NCBI GenBank assembly: GCA_030705695.1 | Contig: JAUZPX010000101.1 | Location: 1 to 6,456 of the forward strand | Direction: 5' to 3' | Length of the DNA stretch: 6,456 bases | Source: Bacillota bacterium | GTDB lineage: Bacteria > Bacillota > Clostridia > Oscillospirales > Acutalibacteraceae | Shown here: positions 4,962 through 6,456 of the stretch, one piece after another | Numbering within the stretch: position 1 is the stretch's first letter | Layout of the letters: every line of letters starts with the position of its first letter | Program-made: the position numbers and the translations under genes | Notes under the pieces: generated by a model | Told to the model about the DNA's origin: nothing | Database searches by the model: none | What the model saw: only the letters and a program-made list of their open reading frames with translations

Positions 4962-6095
4962 ATGAAAAAAGTTCTGTTGACAGCAACAGTACAAAGCCAT
5001 ATTTGCCAATTTCACAGACCGCTTGTAAATCTTCTTCATCAAATGGGTTATGAGGTACACGTTGCCGCCCGTAATAATTTAGGCGAAAAAAATGGAATGA
5101 AACTCGACTTTGCCGATAAAGTTTACGATATTCCTTTTGCCCGTTCACCATTTAGTAAAACCAATATTAAAGCATATAAATTGCTGAAAGAGGTTTTAAA
5201 TGAAAATCATTATGAAATCATTCATTGCAATACGCCTGTAGGCGGTATTGTAACGAGAATGGCTGCTAATAAGTTTAGAAAATCCGGAACAAAAGTTTTT
5301 TATACGGCACATGGCTTCCATTTTTACGAGGGTGCTTCGAAAATCAATTGGCTTGTTTACTACCCGATTGAAAAATTAATGTCAAGGCGCACCGATAAGT
5401 TAATTACAATTACGCATGAGGATTATAAACTGGCTTCAGAAAGATTCCATACACAGGCTTGTCATGTACATGGAGTAGGAGTGAATTCAGATAAATTTGT
5501 TGTTTTTACAGAAGACGAGAAAAAAAGGGCTCGTGAAAAGCTTGGTTACGAAGAGAACGATCCTCTTATTCTTGTTGTCGGCGAGCTTTTACCAAATAAG
5601 AATCAAGCAATGGCAATCCGTGCAATGCAGGAAATAATAAAAGAATTTCCGACCTGCCATCTGCTTCTGGCAGGTAACGGCTCTGAAGAAGCTAATTTAA
5701 AGCAGATTGTTGCCGAATTGGGCTTGCAGAACAATGTTGAATTTTTGGGCTATTGTTTAACGCTTGAAATATATGAGAACATTTGCAATATATCTGCTTC
5801 ATGCAGTTATCGTGAGGGGCTTCCGCTGAATATAATGGAAGCAATGCTTTCTAAGAAGCCAGTTGTGGCTACTGTAAACAGAGGTCACAAAGAACTTGTT
5901 GTTGACGGTAAAACAGGATATCTGGTGCAGCCGAATGATGTTGAAGCCTTTTCGGAGAGAATTATTAGATTACTTAAAGATCAAGATCTGTTAAAGAGAA
6001 TGGGAGAAGAAGGCTTTAAAAAGGTTCACGATTTTACAGACAAACAGGTTATGAAAGAATTGTTTGACGTATATGACTTTAAAAAAGAACAATAG
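4962..6095 (+). CDS. GT4 glycosyltransferase, EpsD-like (surface polysaccharide)
   Basis: This 377-aa GT-B fold enzyme has family 4 signatures and resembles exopolysaccharide/capsule transferases of the EpsD type. It would transfer a sugar from a nucleotide donor to a lipid-linked or glycan acceptor on the cytoplasmic face. The N-terminal acceptor domain contains IIHCNTPVGGIVTRMAA (86-102) and the subgroup-typical YTAHGFHFYEGA (114-125) followed by LVYYPIEKLMSRRTD. The C-terminal donor domain begins at LILVVGELLPNKNQ (202-215, with K213 at the usual phosphate-binding position). It carries the EX7E motif at E285 and E293 (REGLPLNIMEAM) and ends with KTGYLVQPND. No signal peptide or true membrane helix is seen. 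GAGGA (4951-4955) is six bases upstream of the ATG, and the gap after the dehydrogenase is 40 nt without a terminator. No other polysaccharide genes are in the window, so donor sugar and product are unknown. Confidence 0.9.
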   Translation: MKKVLLTATVQSHICQFHRPLVNLLHQMGYEVHVAARNNLGEKNGMKLDFADKVYDIPFARSPFSKTNIKAYKLLKEVLNENHYEIIHCNTPVGGIVTRMAANKFRKSGTKVFYTAHGFHFYEGASKINWLVYYPIEKLMSRRTDKLITITHEDYKLASERFHTQACHVHGVGVNSDKFVVFTEDEKKRAREKLGYEENDPLILVVGELLPNKNQAMAIRAMQEIIKEFPTCHLLLAGNGSEEANLKQIVAELGLQNNVEFLGYCLTLEIYENICNISASCSYREGLPLNIMEAMLSKKPVVATVNRGHKELVVDGKTGYLVQPNDVEAFSERIIRLLKDQDLLKRMGEEGFKKVHDFTDKQVMKELFDVYDFKKEQ

Positions 6096-6100
6096 AATTT

Positions 6101-6131
6101 AAAAATGGAGGCTTATTAGCCTCCATTTTTT
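6101..6131. terminator. Strong, probably bidirectional hairpin terminator
   Basis: AAAAATGGAGGC (6101-6112) pairs perfectly with GCCTCCATTTTT (6119-6130) around a TTATTA loop. On the plus strand the stem ends in a run of six T, terminating the glycosyltransferase transcript five bases after its stop. On the minus strand the stem ends in five T, so it can also stop transcription of the ATPase gene ending at 6157. The convergent layout fits a shared terminator. Confidence 0.92.
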
Positions 6132-6156
6132 GTGCAAATATTTTATTTATATAATT

Positions 6157-6456
6157 TTAAATCCAGCTTCCGTAATGGCGGATATATACTTTTTTCATTA
6201 GCTGTACAAGCGTGGAATATACAATTATAACTCCTGCCAGATATGGTAGATACAGCAACGGCATTCCTACCATGCCTAAAGCGCCGCTCAAGCCGGTAAA
6301 CGGAAGAGTAAGACCTATCAAGCTGATAATTATGGTAGAGAATATAAGAGGTTTTGAAGCACGGCTTTCAATAAACGGCACCTTTGACGTACGAATCAGA
6401 TGTACTATAAGCGTTTGTGTCAGTAAGCCTTCCATAAACCATCCTGTTTGGAAATA
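6157..6456 (-). CDS. mgtA: Mg2+-transporting P-type ATPase, C-terminal fragment (cut by window edge)
   Basis: The frame is open to the right edge, and 99 codons plus the stop are visible. The visible part begins YFQTGWFMEGLLTQTLIVH, so the ATG at 6435 is an internal methionine and not the start. The segment reads like the end of MgtA/MgtB P3-type ATPases: FQTGWF-EGLLTQTLIVHLIRT, then the PFIESRASKPL loop, then a helix around STIIISLIGLTLPF, and a last helix around LPYLAGVIIVYSTLVQL followed by KKVYIRHYGSW. These correspond to the last membrane helices of a roughly 900-aa inner-membrane pump that imports Mg2+ with ATP. The catalytic DKTGT and nucleotide-binding domains lie outside the window, so activity cannot be judged. 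The frame is clean to its stop, just before the shared terminator. A closely related P-type cation pump is the main alternative. Confidence 0.88.
   Translation of the reverse strand, partial: YFQTGWFMEGLLTQTLIVHLIRTSKVPFIESRASKPLIFSTIIISLIGLTLPFTGLSGALGMVGMPLLYLPYLAGVIIVYSTLVQLMKKVYIRHYGSWI

Noticed and set aside
6433..6435. ATG at 6435 as the start of a 92-aa membrane protein
   Set aside because: The frame stays open upstream and encodes the MgtA-like residues YFQTGWF before this methionine, so it is the tail of a larger gene.

Overview
The window looks like chromosome from a low-GC Firmicute, most likely an anaerobic clostridium (Ruminococcaceae/Oscillospiraceae or a relative). This is inferred from AT-rich codon use, GAGG-type ribosome binding sites, TATAAT -10 boxes, U-tract hairpin terminators, a two-subunit oxygen-sensitive fumarase, a C_GCAxxG_C_C protein and an EpsD-like glycosyltransferase. 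I see no rRNA, tRNA, CRISPR, transposase or phage gene.

Layout. Bases 1-15 (minus strand) are probably the first codons of a divergent gene. A good extended -10 promoter then drives the two genes of a class I Fe-S fumarate hydratase (alpha 201-1052, beta 1115-1666), closed by a clear terminator at 1674-1696. Two minus-strand redox genes follow: a C_GCAxxG_C_C cysteine-motif protein (1706-2158) and a FAD oxidoreductase with a C-terminal Rieske domain (2378-3709). A plus-strand pair comes next, a D-2-hydroxyacid dehydrogenase (4013-4921) and a GT4 glycosyltransferase (4962-6095). It ends at a strong, probably bidirectional terminator, which faces the 3' end of a Mg2+-transporting P-type ATPase (minus strand) that runs off the right edge.

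The main finding is a pair of 156-bp intergenic repeats (2187-2342 and 3733-3888). They align without gaps at 134/156 positions (about 86%), lie in the same orientation, and each stops 23-28 nt before the start codon of one of the two minus-strand redox genes. Each can fold almost end to end: an outer stem of about 25 bp formed by the terminal inverted repeats, a middle stem of 13 pairs and a perfect 7-bp apical hairpin. Between the copies, four outer-stem pairs change on both sides so that pairing is kept, so the fold or the end symmetry appears to be under selection. The likely readings are a MITE-like mobile element, a structured mRNA leader shared by two redox genes, or a MITE co-opted as a leader. 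I do not recognise it by name.

Working together: the fumarase interconverts malate and fumarate in an incomplete or reductive anaerobic pathway. The two middle genes look like redox or stress functions, perhaps with a shared leader. The dehydrogenase/glycosyltransferase pair looks like a small operon tied to surface polysaccharide. The ATPase is a separate magnesium-uptake function.
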